A stretch of DNA of 64,000 nt from Mactra quadrangularis (lineage: Eukaryota; Mollusca; Bivalvia; Venerida; Mactridae). The position numbers were made by a program, and so were the translations under genes. Below the pieces are notes generated by a model, which had not been told where the DNA came from, searched no databases, and worked only from the letters and a program-made list of their open reading frames with translations. Each line of letters starts with the position of its first letter. Positions within the stretch are counted from its first letter, which is position 1. The DNA lies in NCBI GenBank assembly GCA_025267735.1, contig CM046308.1:31113267-31177266 (forward strand). Direction: 5' to 3'. Below, in pieces: positions 48,173-58,187 of this stretch.

Positions 48173-48930
48173 GTCGCTTAAAATGATGGTTTGTTATTGG
48201 TCTGTACGTGCCGATAGCCGTACACTGTGTGTAATGGTTTTGTCGCATGCAGTCTTGGAATTATTAGACCTACAGGTCAAAACGTGCTGATAGATAAATC
48301 CATAGATATAACAGTATACGGAAATGAACGGAAATGGCCGGACTTGAGACAAATCGTAAGACTAATCTGAACAAGCTATAACATCATGCGATGGTATATC
48401 CATCGGCTTAGTGTTGTACATTGAGTATACACAAAGGCAGACAGCATGACCCACATAGAACGTAATTTATATCAACAAAAATGTAAAATTCGGTTAAATT
48501 GACATGTTTATTGTCTATTGTACTGGCTTGAATATAACTTACACCGAAATATTTTTTATCAAATCGAAGTAAATGTACCTGTAGAGTGACAACATTTGAT
48601 AAAATTCTTTCATTGCATACTAGCATCTAAAATACACTTATATGTGATAAAACTTCATGTTTAATATTGGGATGGAAATGTAGGTACGTGACCAAACGCT
48701 ACAATTATTCCATGCTAGTATCGAACGTTCTCCCATATTTGATAGAAACAGCAAGCTACCGAAGTAAAAAATACCAAGATGGCGTGCACACATATCACTT
48801 GACTAAATGCTACAAACTAGAGGAGGATAAAAGTGTGAACAGGTCGACTTTTACTCAAATCAAATAAATGTAAATATTTCATAGCTTTATCAATTATCAT
48901 GCAAACACGATATAGCCGGTTCTTGATAAA
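48173..48930. other. Intergenic, no feature recognised
   Basis: Nothing recognised. Short ORFs on both strands lack motifs. Confidence 0.4.
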
Positions 48931-48931
48931 G

Positions 48932-49009
48932 GCATTCTCGTACCCAGAGGTTACTCTAGTATCAAGATTATCGATCGAGAATCCTGATAGCCTCTGGGTA
49001 CGAGAATGC
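48932..49009. mobile_element. 78-bp hairpin MITE
   Basis: GCATTCTCGTACCCAGAGG (48932) and CCTCTGGGTACGAGAATGC (ending 49009) are exact inverted ends of a 78-bp unit centred on ATCGATCGAG. The copy at 55667-55744 has the same length and ends. The right end of this copy is the seed of the 91-bp tandem array that follows. Confidence 0.8.
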
Positions 49010-49349
49010 AACAAAGGGTAATTTGTTGGAATTCAACGAAGCATTTTGACATTCTTTACAACCATTTGATAGACTTGATAGCCTCTGGGTATGAGAATGC
49101 AATAAAAGGTAATTTGTTGGAATTCAACGAAGCATTTTGACATTCTTTACAACCATTTGATAGACTTGATAGCCTCTGGGTATGAGAATGCAATAAAAGG
49201 TAATTTGTTGGAATTCAACGAAGCATTTTGACATTCTTTACAACCATTTGATAGGCTTGAGAGACTCTGGGTATGAGAATGCAATAAAAGGTAATTTGTT
49301 GGAATTCAACAAAGCATTTTGATATTCTTTACAACCATTTGATACCTAT
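48986..49349 (+). repeat. 91-bp tandem repeat, four units, MITE-derived
   Basis: The landmark CTCTGGGTA recurs at exactly 91-bp steps (48992, 49083, 49174, 49265). Each unit has GATAGCCTCTGGGTAYGAGA ATGC, which is the right end of the hairpin MITE, followed by about 67 bp including TAATTTGTTGGAATTCAAC and CATTCTTTACAACCATTTGA. Units are almost identical, so the expansion is recent. The array ends about 130 bp from the 3' end of the second GT31 gene. Confidence 0.93.
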
Positions 49350-49480
49350 CCTGGTTGGCTACGTGATTAGTGCAGCCAATGATTGGCCATAGAACAGAGT
49401 TTTCAGTAATCTATATAGCCGTAAACACTTACTGTCTGGTCACGTGACGTATTAAAGAATCGGGCATGCGCACTGAACTT

Positions 49481-50602
49481 TTAGTGCAGGCCTACCTTCT
49501 GTTTTGCTTTTGGTGAAAATTTCATTAGCGTTAGTGACCACAACTCTTCCATGGCTTCAATATCTCGAACGTTAACAGCAAAAAATTCATTAATTCCTTT
49601 CCTATAGTGTTCAACACCTTTGTCTTGCCAAAGTGTAACATTTTGTTTAATATCGATGAATTTGATTGGTGAAATGTCCTGAGTAAGTGTTCCAAACATG
49701 TACACGTCATCCACATGTATCTGTGACGTCACTTTGGTTTTCATATAGAGATTCGACATTAATGATGATGTCATTATCACCATAAAGCCAGAACAAAACT
49801 GAGGCAGATGTGTTTGATTTGGAAATATGTGAGCAGGAATGTACCATTTAGATTTGCTATCTCTGACAATTGGTGATTTGCCGCTCTCGACCACGTGACA
49901 CGCGAGTTCATTCTTGTCTGAATGCATAACTGGAAGTATTTCATTCCTTACTTTGAACAAATTCACAAAAATGTCGTCATCTGATTTGATGATAAATTTA
50001 ACAGATTTACAGTAAATCTCGACAAAATGTATAGCAACTATACTCTTCAGAGTCAAATTGTAGAATGAGTCCACGAAATCACCCATTATGATGTCACCAT
50101 GAAGCCGTTGTTCATTTTTCAATCTTACAACATCATTTATATCATCAGGTTTCCCTAGTATAAAGATAAATTTAACATTATACTGCTTGAAAATAGTTTT
50201 TGAAGCCCAAGTACTACGTAATCTTCGACGCTTCATAAAATTATCCCATTTACTGTTGAAGTAAACAAGCACCTCGGTATCTTTACCACAAGGATATTTA
50301 TCGGAGGTGATAAACTCTGGGATTGTGAAGTTTTTAAATAGATTATCATTTCTAATCGTCCCTTGCACTTTATCTAGACTATTCAACTGGGTGTGACTTG
50401 TGTTATTCAACTGGACACGTCTCTCTCCTTTGATTAGGAAGTCATTTCGATCAATGATATCTTTCAAGCGGCTTTCAATCCCATCAGCGAAAGTAGTTCC
50501 TCGTGGATGAAGAAATAATATTAATGTGCAGAACGCAGTCAATGCACACATTACGCCAACAAAATAGTCCTTCCTTCCTCTGAATCTACGTCGAAGCCTC
50601 AT
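49481..50602 (-). CDS. Family-31 beta-1,3-glycosyltransferase, second paralogue
   Basis: Encodes 373 residues from the preferred start at 50602. A frame open to 50683 would add 27 residues, but those bases look like intron. The order is a basic N-terminus (MRLRRRFRGRK), a membrane anchor (about 14-31), a stem, then the GT31 domain. In preferred numbering the motifs are RRRLRSTWA (about 125-133), FIFILG (145-150), IIKSDDDIFVN with DDD at 208-210, FCSGF (269-273) and VDDVYMFG (297-304). Sequons include N66, N67, N91, N182, N262 and N321. The predicted role is Golgi transfer of beta-1,3-linked galactose or N-acetylglucosamine from UDP-sugar, with unknown specificity. It shares with the 41.5-kb gene the single coding exon, the DDVY variant of the acidic motif and the overall layout, which supports tandem duplication followed by substantial divergence. 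Confidence 0.9.
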   Translation of the reverse strand: MRLRRRFRGRKDYFVGVMCALTAFCTLILFLHPRGTTFADGIESRLKDIIDRNDFLIKGERRVQLNNTSHTQLNSLDKVQGTIRNDNLFKNFTIPEFITSDKYPCGKDTEVLVYFNSKWDNFMKRRRLRSTWASKTIFKQYNVKFIFILGKPDDINDVVRLKNEQRLHGDIIMGDFVDSFYNLTLKSIVAIHFVEIYCKSVKFIIKSDDDIFVNLFKVRNEILPVMHSDKNELACHVVESGKSPIVRDSKSKWYIPAHIFPNQTHLPQFCSGFMVIMTSSLMSNLYMKTKVTSQIHVDDVYMFGTLTQDISPIKFIDIKQNVTLWQDKGVEHYRKGINEFFAVNVRDIEAMEELWSLTLMKFSPKAKQKVGLH

Positions 50603-50605
50603 AGT

Positions 50606-50610
50606 TCTAC
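50606..50610 (-). promoter_or_regulatory. Splice acceptor just upstream of the second GT31 start
   Basis: The minus strand reads CATTTTATTTCTTGTAG|AACT and then ATG. The long pyrimidine run makes this a strong acceptor (exon starts 50606), four bases before the ATG at 50602. It argues that the longer in-frame extension to 50683 is intronic. Confidence 0.7.
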
Positions 50611-51624
50611 AAGAAATAAAATGAGTTCGTTGTAATCCGGTTGTCATAGAAATTATCAGTATTGATCTTCGATATTGATTCATATTGTTTCATTGCACAA
50701 TTATGTACAAACAACACTAGCCTCGTTCTCGTTGACACTTCAACACAATGTCATGGTCACTGATATGAAATGTTAACACTTGTAAGGCAATTTTTCAAGA
50801 ATACGGTTATCAAGACCAAACACATGTCATACATCTTTAAGTTTAGAAATAATAGCATTTCTCGAGAATATGAGTTAAATGAGAAAGATAGGGGAGTGGG
50901 TATGTTATCAATGGCCACAAGTTGTAAATAAGATCAAATGTCAAGTTGCATAGCTATTTCATATCGTGTACATGCGCAAACTAAAATTCTAAAATATATA
51001 AATTTAAATAAATTTCACGAGTGTTGTTCGCAATGATATACAATGAATATTATTGTAATTATAACAAGACAGAAAAGTAAGGCTGGTGGACTTCATTGTT
51101 CGTTATGTATGTTGAATGTGTTGATGTATTTGAATAAAAATGTACAGGTCGTCCACGTAAACATTGCGTTTGTAAACAAAGCTTGTTTCATTACACACCA
51201 ATATTTAGGAGTGAATCATTTTTACTATTTTATAGTTTAATTACTTAACACTTATTTCTAAACATATCATTATATAAAATTTACCATGTGAATATACACT
51301 ATTTAAAGTAAAAGTTAAATATCAAATTGGTATGTTTAAATCTGGCAAGTGTTGTTTAAGCATCTGTTTATTCACCTATTTAGTGGACAAGTCCAATGTT
51401 TAAAGTACAAAAACAAGCATGACCAAGAATACGACCTGTTGTATATGTGTGTATGTCATGTTATTGTCATGTTCTTCTGTGTTATAGTAAGATTTCTTTC
51501 ACCTTACGAAGGTCAAAGTGCATTGAATATTCATGAAGAAGAGCCGAATGCGATGAACAGGTGTGCAATACAATACTATAGCAAGCGTTAATTACAATTA
51601 CTTTGACGCATTTCACTAACTGAT
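50611..51624. other. Probable 5' UTR intron or intergenic DNA, nothing recognised
   Basis: Upstream of the second GT31 coding exon. No upstream exon, promoter element or repeat is recognised. Confidence 0.4.
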
Positions 51625-51626
51625 AT

Positions 51627-51698
51627 CCTTAGCCCAGTGGTAACGCGTCGGCCGTCAGACCTAAAGGTTTAAGGTTCAAATCCCAGTAGCATAATATT
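51627..51698 (+). repeat. tRNA-like sequence, probably a decayed SINE head
   Basis: CTTAGCCCAGTGGTAACGCG fits an A box and GGTTCAAATCCCAGTAGC a B box, about 30 bp apart as in a tRNA. The acceptor stem does not pair convincingly, so a working tRNA is unlikely. No SINE body of the families seen here follows it. Confidence 0.4.
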
Positions 51699-52180
51699 GT
51701 TTCAGACTAAAACCTTGCTACGTTTTTTTCCATCTTATTTATAATATGGTGTCAGTATTATATAAATTATCCAAATTGTTCTCCCTCGTGAATCTCGTGC
51801 ACACAAAGAGTGTTTATAACGACCGAAATGTCTTTAAAGTGTTAGTTAGGTCATCATGTCTGAAACGTGTAAGCACGCGAAAAATTGTCAAAAATGTAAA
51901 GAAATTATTTATAATGTTGCCAAATTCTTTGAAATCGGGTGTAACAACCTCTTTTATAATGGTTTAGCCCATATTTACAAAGGTAAGCGCCGTGACCTTC
52001 GAAAGTTGAAAGAAATCTTACTATATTTATGTTCGTTTAGTTTAAGGAAATATTCTGTTAATAGATTCAGGAAATAAAGAAATGTAGTTTCGTATTCTGT
52101 ATCTAATTAGTGTTCCAATTATCTCCATCATATCCGCCTGTACCAAGTATTGACCTCTAAGTAAAACGGGCTAACGTTTA
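51699..52180. other. Intergenic, no feature recognised
   Basis: Two overlapping plus-strand ORFs (51746-51967 and 51856-52077) show no recognisable domains. Confidence 0.35.
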
Positions 52181-52184
52181 ATTA

Positions 52185-52471
52185 TTATTTTTTGCTAGAT
52201 TTAGCGCCGTGTCAACACAATTTTAAGTCATTTTACAACGTCCAGGGCACCTAACCTAGCTTTCCTGGACCTTTGTCTATACCCAGTACTCACCTACCCT
52301 TCCACAAGGCCGGAAACTTCTCCATATTATCTAAGCAGTGGAGGTAAATTGACAATATTGTCAAATTTTCATGGAAGGGTATAACCTCCCCGGGTGGGAT
52401 TCGAACCCGCACCCCCACGGGCACGAGATTCTAAATCCCGGCGCGCAACCAACTGCGCTATCGACCCGGGT
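52185..52471 (-). mobile_element. SINE, family F1, full length
   Basis: The tail (AGCGCCGTGTCAACACAATT) is at the left, the body (GCTTTCCTGGACC, CAGTACTCACCTACCC) in the middle, and the inverted tRNA-like head (GGGATTCGAACCCGCACCCC ... CAACTGCGCTATCGACCCGG) at the right. It is well preserved. No clear target duplication was found. Confidence 0.9.
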
Positions 52472-53610
52472 GTAGTGTCTTCAGCGAAGAATAAAATGTT
52501 ATTTAAAAGCGCCTTTAAATATAAAGTTTTGGAAGTCAGAACTAGTGTTCAAGACAAACTAAGACGATGACTGTAGTGATATCGTTGACTGTAACTATTT
52601 ATTTGTCATTCCGAAATCGATGCATGCTTTATAATCTATTTTACTGTTCTACATTCGCTTTTTTATATTACACAGTTATAGTCACAGTGTATGTTTCGTT
52701 AAATGTATGGCTTTTTAAATAATGCAATTTATAATTAGAGTACATGTTTCTTGTAATTTATGTCGAGAATTATATGTGAAGAAGCACAGTATATTTAGGT
52801 TCCATGTTCCATTTATTACTTTTAGAAACTATTGTATTGTATAGTATCCTACTAAAAACGCCATATTTCAATACTTCTTTAGTCATACGCGATGGCCAGA
52901 TGTTCTATTCACGTACCCTGGGTAGGCTAGGCATACATCTGATGCCCCATTTTTAATTCAATCATAAGCACATAAGCTCACAATTTGCTTTCAAACTGCT
53001 CCACTTAATTCATAGTTAGTTAGACGAATGATCAGAGACAAAATTCCATGACCTTACTCTTAGAACTTAGAAGGTACAAATAGATTACATTCAATATTTA
53101 AAATTTACAAAAATCAACCCAAATTGTTTTTAAAATACATGTAATATCAAACAATGAAAAATACAAGATTTCAGAAAATGTGGGAAACAACTTAAATACT
53201 TCTTAATTCGGCTATCAAAATAGCTCTAATCCAAATATATTACATAAATTTCAAGCGACAAAATAAAAAAATGTTCATACAAACGCACTTACCTAATAGT
53301 TGCAATAACTCCACGGCATGAAATATGTTTAAAATATGAAACATTTGTTCTATTCTTATTCAAGCGTCTATTTCTACCTGAATATTAACTACATATACTA
53401 TATACACTTAAAACATCCAAGTGCTTTTCCTTAAACGGTCTTTAGAACTAGCTTAACATATGTAAGCTGACTAACATTTTAATGTTTATCAGGACGCAAA
53501 TACTATCGTCGATACACTCTGTAGAAGGCCATCCTGTAAAATGTTTGTTTGCTGTGTTCTTACCCGGATTTCTAAAAATAGGTGGGTAGGTCGATTTTAC
53601 GCTCCCCTCG
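52472..53610. other. Intergenic, no feature recognised
   Basis: AT-rich sequence with no recognised element. Confidence 0.4.
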
Positions 53611-53614
53611 AAGC

Positions 53615-54738
53615 TCACTGAGGAGGCACACCACGGTTTCAAAGCCGCCTTGGCGAATTGGCCAGGGTCAAATTTACAAATAATAGAAACTTTGGCAGTT
53701 TGAGTGCAATTTTGAGGTTTAAAATATGTTTTGATTGCTATATTTGAAGTTTCAACAAGTAGTATTGCATTTTAATTATTAGGTATAATAGGTTTTAACG
53801 GTATGAACCGATCGAGGTATTTTGAAAAATATCTGTCAGATGCGAATGTAGCTATTTGCGGAGCTAGCACAGAAATCAGCTGTTCATTTTCAAGGTACTT
53901 CAGAAATTGGAAAATTAGAGCCATAGAGTCATGGTGGACACCCTATTTCCTTGTAATTTTCTGATTGTGCAGTGTTAAGAGTACATGAAACAGTGTAGTA
54001 TATATTGCTATCATTGGAATTAAGATTTCTGTGTGACTTTGAGTATGGAATCAGAACACAGTTATCCGCCCTTGGTTGACCACAATAAGGAAGTGAATCC
54101 GCATAAAATAGTGCCTGTGTTTAATGCCATATATGAAGGGTGAATTAAATGAAAGTGATGGAAAAAAGGGCATTTTCTGACAGAATTCATTTGAATGAAC
54201 TGACAAATACAAACTTTTATGAAGTTTTAATGTGAATATTTATATTTTGAGTGATTTTCTAAATGCCTAAATGCACATGTTTCCGGCTAATTACTGCCAA
54301 GTGTCATTCTAATGTAAACATGTGTATTCTGAACTGAAATGCCGGAAAAGAATGCTGCTTGACACCTAGTTTCATGTAGCAGGAATTATTTCTCTTGGAT
54401 TTTTCTGTAATTTATAGAGATTTAGTCAATGTTCCACATGTCATGGTGTTTATATAGAACATAGAGTGAAAATAACTGTGGTTTGAGGCCGTATAGAGGA
54501 AATTCGCCATTTTGTCGCGTATTTTCGCGACCCTCAAAACAAAGAATTAAAGGCCCCTCAGGCAGAAAAGTTTGTATTGATCATGTGTGTTTTATTGTTT
54601 TTATTGAGAAACATATATTCATGCTAATTTTCAAAATCATTGGTTTCAGGTGTGTGATTACAGGCTAGTGTGTGAGCTTTTCATTGTGTGGCGGGGTATT
54701 TTCAGCCGAGAAGCCGAGGAAACTGTGGTGTGCCCCTG
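53615..54738. mobile_element. Possible ~1.1-kb inverted-repeat element
   Basis: GAGGCACACCACGGTTTC (53622) recurs inverted as GAAACTGTGGTGTGCCCC (54719), with CGGC-rich sequence next to both. The interior has no convincing ORF. With about 16 matching bases and no visible target duplication, the limits and nature are tentative. Confidence 0.35.
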
Positions 54739-54964
54739 AATACACTAACGTTTCTTTATAGTAGAATTAAACTTTCGAGCGATGTACAGAAGAGTGGGTC
54801 GATTTCTGAAAAAGCATGGATTTGTCAAAATAGTTAGCAATTTAAAATAGACAATATAGCACGTGTTTGATTTTATGAACTAAAGCCAGGTTTGGGAAGT
54901 GGATGTCTAAAGTAGGGCAGGCAAGTGATTTACTGAGTCCACGATGCATTAAATGTGTATTCAG

Positions 54965-55019
54965 CATTCGGAACACCTCGACCAGTTATTCGCAGCGTAT
55001 GGCCGAGGAGTTCCGAATG
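54965..55019. mobile_element. 55-bp minimal MITE, TIRs only
   Basis: CATTCGGAACACCTCGACCA and TGGCCGAGGAGTTCCGAATG are inverted (18 of 20 match), separated by 15 bp. The ends equal those of the elements at 2879 and 41108. The flanks GTGTATTCA (54955-54963) and GTGTATTAA (55020-55028) differ at one of nine bases, a probable 9-bp duplication with one extra G at the left border. A lone end of the same family lies at about 56559-56579. Confidence 0.72.
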
Positions 55020-55028
55020 GTGTATTAA

Positions 55029-55660
55029 TGTTAATTTTCAGGGTCCGGACCCCCTGAAACCCCCCCCCCGCTGGATCCGCTAATGGATTCGGATGAAGCT
55101 GAATAGTAAAATAAATATGAATAAATGCCGAAATTAGCTAAGGCAATACCAATTTTATGTTTAGCGTTTGCGGGTGGGTAGGTTTTGGACCTCTCACAAA
55201 AAAACATACATTTTAATGATCATATAACCTACCATAAAGTTCTAATCCAATCGGAAAGCCTCGGTAAATTTCGCCAACAGTCGATCTAGCTATAATACAG
55301 TTAACATATACATATATTTAGATTGTTTGGTGGCTAGTTTTTCGTAAAAAATGAACTGAGTGTTGATTAGTTTGTCCGGCTAACACTTTGAGTTGATGAG
55401 TGAGTATAATTGTATTGTAAGATAAGTTTTGAATGGAGAATAGTACTTGACAATATACTTCATATCAAGTTGCTAATTATAATGAACAAAATCCGGTACT
55501 AAACAGGATCTACTCAGGGGGCGGGGGTTGACCAAGAAGTATTGTTTTTACATGCATTGTACATGTAGTATTTTTTCATTTCATTGTTTTAAATGATGTT
55601 AAACATAATGCAACAAAATAAAACACCCGGATACCGGATGATAGATATTCGCATTTTATG
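55029..55660. other. Intergenic with a C10 tract
   Basis: A GC-rich patch (GGGTCCGGACCCCCTG, then ten C residues, then GCTGGATCCGC) at about 55040-55080 contrasts with the surroundings and may be a transposon remnant. The rest shows nothing recognised. Confidence 0.4.
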
Positions 55661-55666
55661 CACGAA

Positions 55667-55744
55667 CATTTTCGTACCCAGAGGTTATCAAGATTCTCGA
55701 TCCAGCTAGATCGAGAATCTTTATAACCTATTGGTACGAGGATG
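55667..55744. mobile_element. 78-bp hairpin MITE, second copy
   Basis: CATTTTCGTACCCAGAGGTT (55667) pairs with AACCTATTGGTACGAGGATG (ending 55744). The stem runs through AAGATTCTCGATC to an AGCT centre, so almost all 78 bp are palindromic. Same size and ends as 48932-49009. TGCAC occurs near both borders but is too short to prove a target duplication. Confidence 0.8.
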
Positions 55745-56091
55745 GTGCACAGACTGATAGTTTCAGCTTTTTTTTCATGAACAACAGTTCAATAAGTAGA
55801 CATATCCCATCCACCATAACTCCACCCCAATATATTTTATCGACAACGTAAAAAATCAAGATATGTGGTAATGACATTAAATATATAACATTTTTGTAGA
55901 TACTTGTATGGATTTTTATACATGCATGATTTTCATTATTGATAATAAATTTGCATCTAGAATATCAATGGAGTAGATTTGAACAAAATTCTAATAAGAA
56001 TATTCTTTCCTTTAAAAATGCACCCCTCAAAATGACCGTGATATTTCGAACGTCCAAGTGGTTCATCACTATTTGGGACTTAAGTCAGTTA

Positions 56092-56411
56092 TCTTTCCCT
56101 CATAAAATCTGAAGCAATCCAATTTGTAAGTAGGTCCTTACAGTTGGAACCCTCGGATTTTATCATTGAAGTCCTATGTCAGGATAAAAGAATATTACAT
56201 CTAATATCTTTCTTGTTAATGAAGATATTAACTGAAGTGGTGAAATTTGATAGTTCTTTACCTTAAAATACTCGGCTTGAATTTTAAACAAATTAAATAA
56301 TTTACAAAAAAGTAATTTAAGATTAATTTTGGCAAATTGACATTGAAAAGTAAGGGTAAATTCCGAGTAATCCAACTATTTGGGTCTACCTATTTGAAGA
56401 GTAAAAACTGA
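56092..56411 (+). mobile_element. ~320-bp MITE with TCAGTTAT ends, second copy
   Basis: Follows 34467-34811 closely along its full length: AAAATCTGAAGCAATCCAAT near the left and AATTGACATTGAAAAGTAAG near the right, ending AAAAACTGAC. The minus-strand 70-codon ORF inside (56163-56375) is not conserved as an ORF in the other copies and is not annotated. Confidence 0.8.
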
Positions 56412-57869
56412 CTAAGGGCCCTTCTTCACTATACAGAACAGAAGAAACTGTTACAACAAAATGATATATAATATGTCAAGACGGAAATACATGCATATAG
56501 AGAGGTATTAAACATATGAAAAGGGGATAAAGGGATAGGTATGGGGGAGATTGAAAGATTGGCCGAGGAGTTTCGAATGTGCGATGATAATTATGATTTT
56601 ACATACCATACGGCGGAAATACTGGATGTTTAACGATGGGATACGAGTAGTGATTATTTCACACCCTGACCGTAATTATCTTGATTTATTGACCTTTTAT
56701 ATGACCCATCACTTGGAAAGTAATAAGCAATAAATGAGTGGCTTATCACAAAAGTGAAATGATACTTCAGAGCCATACATAAATCATTTGACGAAAATAT
56801 ACTAATAAATTTATCTGAGATAAAATTTTGTGTGAAGAATAAGTCACAACCGACATTCTTTACTGATCAAATTTGAGGACCTTGACAACATAAAACATAG
56901 TCAATCCTACTATAAGTTGCGTCAGTTATTTTTCATATGGAGAGATTTTTTACGTCAGTACAGGTAACATTACATTATTACTGTACAGTATCCCGCACAC
57001 AAGCATCGTGATAGTTGAAAATGGGTTGTTTCAGCAAAAATTCAATTTCTGAAATTCGTAACCATGGCAATAAAACCTCTCATTTAAGTATTGTCGGACT
57101 GTAGGAGTTGTTGATTAGGGTAAATATGATTGTCTATATTGTATAGTTATGCACCCAAAAACATTGGCCAATTCAATAACAATCTTTCGCATGTCAACAG
57201 TGTAATGTATCTAACTTTATTCAATCTGACCAAGCATCTATCACTTAAATATCGAAGCGGAAATTAAAATATCGAAACTGGCATTAAGGTTCAAGTAGTT
57301 TTGATGTTAACAATTTCAATTCTTTAAATAAAGTTATCATATTACTTAATATGTACAACTTGTGAGTTGTATCCGTGTTGCTCTCTCTTGAGAAACTAAA
57401 TGGAGCACTATCAGTATATCAAACTGAAACTATAATTGTTATCTATTCATGTACATATTTAAGTTGCCTTCTACTTGACTTAGGCCACCGTTTGAAATTC
57501 AAGTAAAAATTGACCGTTTCCAAGAAAAATAATTTCTATCCTGAAAGGAGTGCATTATAGTACAGTCGAGACTGTCACATGTGATCCTCGAACAGACTTG
57601 CAAAAAATGTCCAATAAGAGTCTTTAAATACAGATCCAAAGTACGAATGGGGTTTAATTAATTGCACTTACGGATGAAGTCAATATAACGTCGTTACTTT
57701 ATATATACCTTGTTTTTATTGAATGTCAAAAACAATAAATAACAATTTTAATTCAGGCATAGGATTTTTTTCTCAAAAATACGCTTTCCGTACGTCTGGG
57801 ATGACAGTGATCACAGAAAAAAATCAATAGTAGCGTTACTTTCAGTCTTCACGACAAACTCTCAGCGAC
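56412..57869. other. Intergenic; one lone TIR of the 9-bp-TSD family
   Basis: ATTGGCCGAGGAGTTTCGAA TG at about 56559-56580 is a single end of the family at 2.9, 41.1 and 55.0 kb, with no partner seen nearby. Nothing else is recognised. Confidence 0.45.
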
Positions 57870-57880
57870 ATTTGACATTC

Positions 57881-58176
57881 TATTTATTTATTTTATTTAT
57901 TGGATTTAACGCCGTGTCAACACAATTTAAGGTCATTTTACGGCGTCCAGCGCACCTAGCCTAGCTTTCTTGGACCATTGTCTATAACCAGTACTCACCT
58001 ACCCTTCCACAAAACCGGAAACTTCTCCATATTATCTAATCAATGGAGGAAAATCGACATTTTTGTCAAATTTTCATGGAAGGGTATAACCTCCCCAGGT
58101 GGGATTCGAACCCGCACCCCTTCGGGCACGAGTATCCAAATCCCGGCGCGCTACCAACTGCGCTATCGACCCGGGT
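57881..58176 (-). mobile_element. SINE, family F1, full length with perfect TSD
   Basis: Complete inverted F1: AT-rich tail (TATTTATTTATTTT), TTAACGCCGTGTCAACACAA, body, and tRNA-like head (GGGATTCGAACCCGCACCCC, then CTACCAACTGCGCTATCGAC). The 11-bp ATTTGACATTC is duplicated exactly at 57870-57880 and 58177-58187. The ORFs inside are SINE artefacts. Confidence 0.93.
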
Positions 58177-58187
58177 ATTTGACATTC

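Noticed and set aside
48986..49349. Repeat-spacer array
   Set aside because: The whole 91-bp unit is repeated, including the part between landmarks, so there are no spacers.
56163..56375. 70-codon minus-strand ORF
   Set aside because: Within a MITE whose other copies do not keep the frame.
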